From Flavobacterium sp. (GTDB taxonomy: Bacteria; Bacteroidota; Bacteroidia; Flavobacteriales; Flavobacteriaceae), in NCBI GenBank assembly GCA_016721735.1, contig JADKHM010000001.1, forward strand, positions 1-64,000: DNA of 64,000 nt, written 5' to 3'. Below the pieces are notes generated by a model, which was not told the origin of the DNA, ran no database searches, and saw nothing but the letters and a program-made list of their open reading frames with translations. Shown here piece by piece: positions 62,671 to 64,000 of the stretch (the stretch's first letter is position 1; each line of letters begins with the position of its first letter). A program made the translations under genes and the position numbers.

Positions 62671-63573
62671 ATGAAAAAAATTCACGTCGGATTTCTACTT
62701 TCCTATGATTATGATAAATTAAAGCTTTCGATTCCGCCTGTTTATAAGGCTTCTGATAAGATTTTCATTGCTATAGATGAAAACCTTAGCACTTGGTCAG
62801 GCAATAAGTTCGAAATAGACGAGTCCTTTTTCAAATGGCTTGACGAATTTGATACGGAAAAGAAGATTGAAATTTATAGAGATAATTTTTACGTTCCTGG
62901 TTTAACCGGAATACAAATGGATACACGTGAGCGCCACCTATTGTCACTCAAAATGGGGATTGGCAATTGGTTGGTTCAAGTAGATAGTGATGAATATTTC
63001 TTAGATTTCGAAAAGTATGTGAAGTCTTTGCGCAAATATGATTGCTATTTAGACAATCCAAAGTCGCACCCAGTGCAGATTTCGGGTTATCATATTGATG
63101 TTTACAAACATTTGGACGATGGAATTCTCTACGTAAAAAACACTTGTAAAGTGCTATTGGCGACCAATTATCCGAATTATAAATTGGCAAGGCAAACCCG
63201 CGAGAGAATTATTTATGTCGATTCTTATACCTTACACGAATCGCTATCGAGATCAGAGGCAGAATTAGAATACAAACTCAAGAATTGGAGTCATCGCGAG
63301 GATGTAAATCCAGTTTTTCTAGATAAATGGAAAAGGGCAAACAAGGATAATTACAACGAAATTAAAGATGTTTTTTATCTCAATCCAAAACAATGGAAGG
63401 ACTTAGGATACGTTCCGTTCAAGACTTTAGAAGACATTACCAAGTATTTTGAGCAAAGAGATGATATGAAATTTTCGAAGTTCTATCTCTTTAAAAAGAA
63501 CTTCGGTCAATGGTTTAAACATCTTAAAATATTTAAGTTGACTAAGAAAGTCGAATTTGAAAAGTACTTTTAA
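62671..63573 (+). CDS. Probable glycosyltransferase, GT2-like, glycan cluster
   Basis: A 300-residue protein. GFLLSYDYDKLKLSIPPVY and KIFIAIDENLSTWSG resemble the first strands of a GT-A fold. TRERHLLSLKMGIGNWLVQVDSDEYFLDF contains a DSDE motif like the metal site of the Glyco_tranf_2_4 family. The later part is rich in Lys and Tyr, as in proteins acting on charged glycans. It starts 6 bases after the GT2 stop, so it is in the same transcript. The substrate is unknown, and the assignment rests on the DSDE motif and context. Confidence 0.7.
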   Translation: MKKIHVGFLLSYDYDKLKLSIPPVYKASDKIFIAIDENLSTWSGNKFEIDESFFKWLDEFDTEKKIEIYRDNFYVPGLTGIQMDTRERHLLSLKMGIGNWLVQVDSDEYFLDFEKYVKSLRKYDCYLDNPKSHPVQISGYHIDVYKHLDDGILYVKNTCKVLLATNYPNYKLARQTRERIIYVDSYTLHESLSRSEAELEYKLKNWSHREDVNPVFLDKWKRANKDNYNEIKDVFYLNPKQWKDLGYVPFKTLEDITKYFEQRDDMKFSKFYLFKKNFGQWFKHLKIFKLTKKVEFEKYF

Positions 63574-64000
63574 GATAGTATAGCGCGGTATACTTGCAAG
63601 TATGCTGACGCTGCTTTTTTCCAATCAAAGTGTAGTGCTCTTTGGACCATAAGTTCTTCCATCACTTTTTGATTGTCATAGAAATGCGCAAGTCCTTTTA
63701 AGAGAACAGATTTCATATATTCTGGCTCGAAATGATCCCAGTAATAGCAATTTTCACCTCCAATTTCAGGAAGTGACGTTTTATTTGCTAGAAATATAGG
63801 CTTGCCAAATCGCATGGCTTCAATAGGAGGTAGGCCAAATCCTTCGCGAATAGACGGAAATACGAAAGCGTGACATTTGGAAAGATAATATTGCTTCGCT
63901 AATTCATCTACTTTACCAGTAAGAAATACTTGGTTGTGTAGTTTGTTATCGTCTATATAGTGTTGTATTTCTTTGCCGTACGATTTATCGTTATTGCCAG
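63570..64000 (-). CDS. Glycosyltransferase family 4, C-terminal part (cut by window edge)
   Basis: The last ~143 residues of a GT-B glycosyltransferase read on the minus strand; the N-terminus lies beyond 64000. The donor-binding signature is complete: REGFGLPPIEAMRFGKPIFL, with the E-x7-E pair and then SLPEIGGENCYYWDHFEPEYM. The final helix is FDWKKAASAYLQVYRAIL. An internal Met at 63815 is not the start, since the frame runs on to the edge. It converges on the gene at 62671 with a four-base overlap (63570-63573). Confidence 0.85.
   Translation of the reverse strand, partial: GNNDKSYGKEIQHYIDDNKLHNQVFLTGKVDELAKQYYLSKCHAFVFPSIREGFGLPPIEAMRFGKPIFLANKTSLPEIGGENCYYWDHFEPEYMKSVLLKGLAHFYDNQKVMEELMVQRALHFDWKKAASAYLQVYRAILS

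Overview
The window looks like chromosomal DNA of a member of the Bacteroidetes, most likely a Flavobacteriaceae (Flavobacterium-like) species. It is AT-rich, and several genes are preceded by TANNTTTG -7 elements with a TTTG-like -33 box. It also has TonB receptors with carboxypeptidase-like regulatory domains, a type IX secretion (T9SS) C-terminal sorting domain, LytS/2TM/LytTR signalling genes, a CAL67264-type small membrane protein and FISUMP lipoproteins. No rRNA, tRNA or CRISPR array was seen.

Layout. 1-3.8 kb: a lone tyrosine recombinase, then an MBOAT acyltransferase with an SGNH-like partner (polysaccharide O-acetylation type). 3.9-11.7 kb: core metabolism (pyrD, HMG-CoA lyase, a P-type ATPase, guaB), interrupted by a SatD-like/DUF3307 pair with three evenly spaced palindromes in its promoter. 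11.7-17.2 kb: secreted or surface proteins, one of them a lipoprotein gene sitting between ~195 bp direct repeats that copy the 3' ends of both neighbouring genes. 17.3-25 kb: UvrD/PcrA-type helicase, YciO-type protein, FISUMP lipoprotein, a frameshifted OmpA lipoprotein, GT2, an HsdR-N nuclease-like protein and holA. 25-40 kb: three large secreted proteins (phosphoesterase, VPS10/BNR-type propeller, Kelch-type) that share one ~185-residue C-terminal module ending in a dockerin-like calcium-binding region, plus a TonB receptor. 40-50 kb: ettA, DEAD-box helicase, two histidine-degradation genes, corA, TonB receptor. 50.1-53.6 kb: an apparent operon of TPR-like protein, LytS-type kinase fused to a 2TM domain, two 2TM proteins and a LytTR regulator. 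53.6-57.7 kb: CDP-alcohol phosphatidyltransferase, ctaA, cca, tsaC. 57.8-64 kb: a surface-glycan cluster (methyltransferase, glycosyltransferases, gmd) that runs off the right edge.

The main points for a second look are: (1) two single-gene insertions of secreted-protein genes, each leaving a duplicated 3' end of a housekeeping gene; (2) the shared dockerin-like C-terminal module, a candidate surface-sorting or docking signal; (3) the SatD-like protein, whose motifs resemble a class III nucleotidyl cyclase fused to a helix-turn-helix, paired with a membrane protein and a triple-palindrome operator; (4) a dispersed palindromic intergenic element in four copies. At least seven single-base homopolymer length changes break four genes (OmpA, two giant secreted proteins and a glycan gene). 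Their pattern fits sequencing error as well as real decay.
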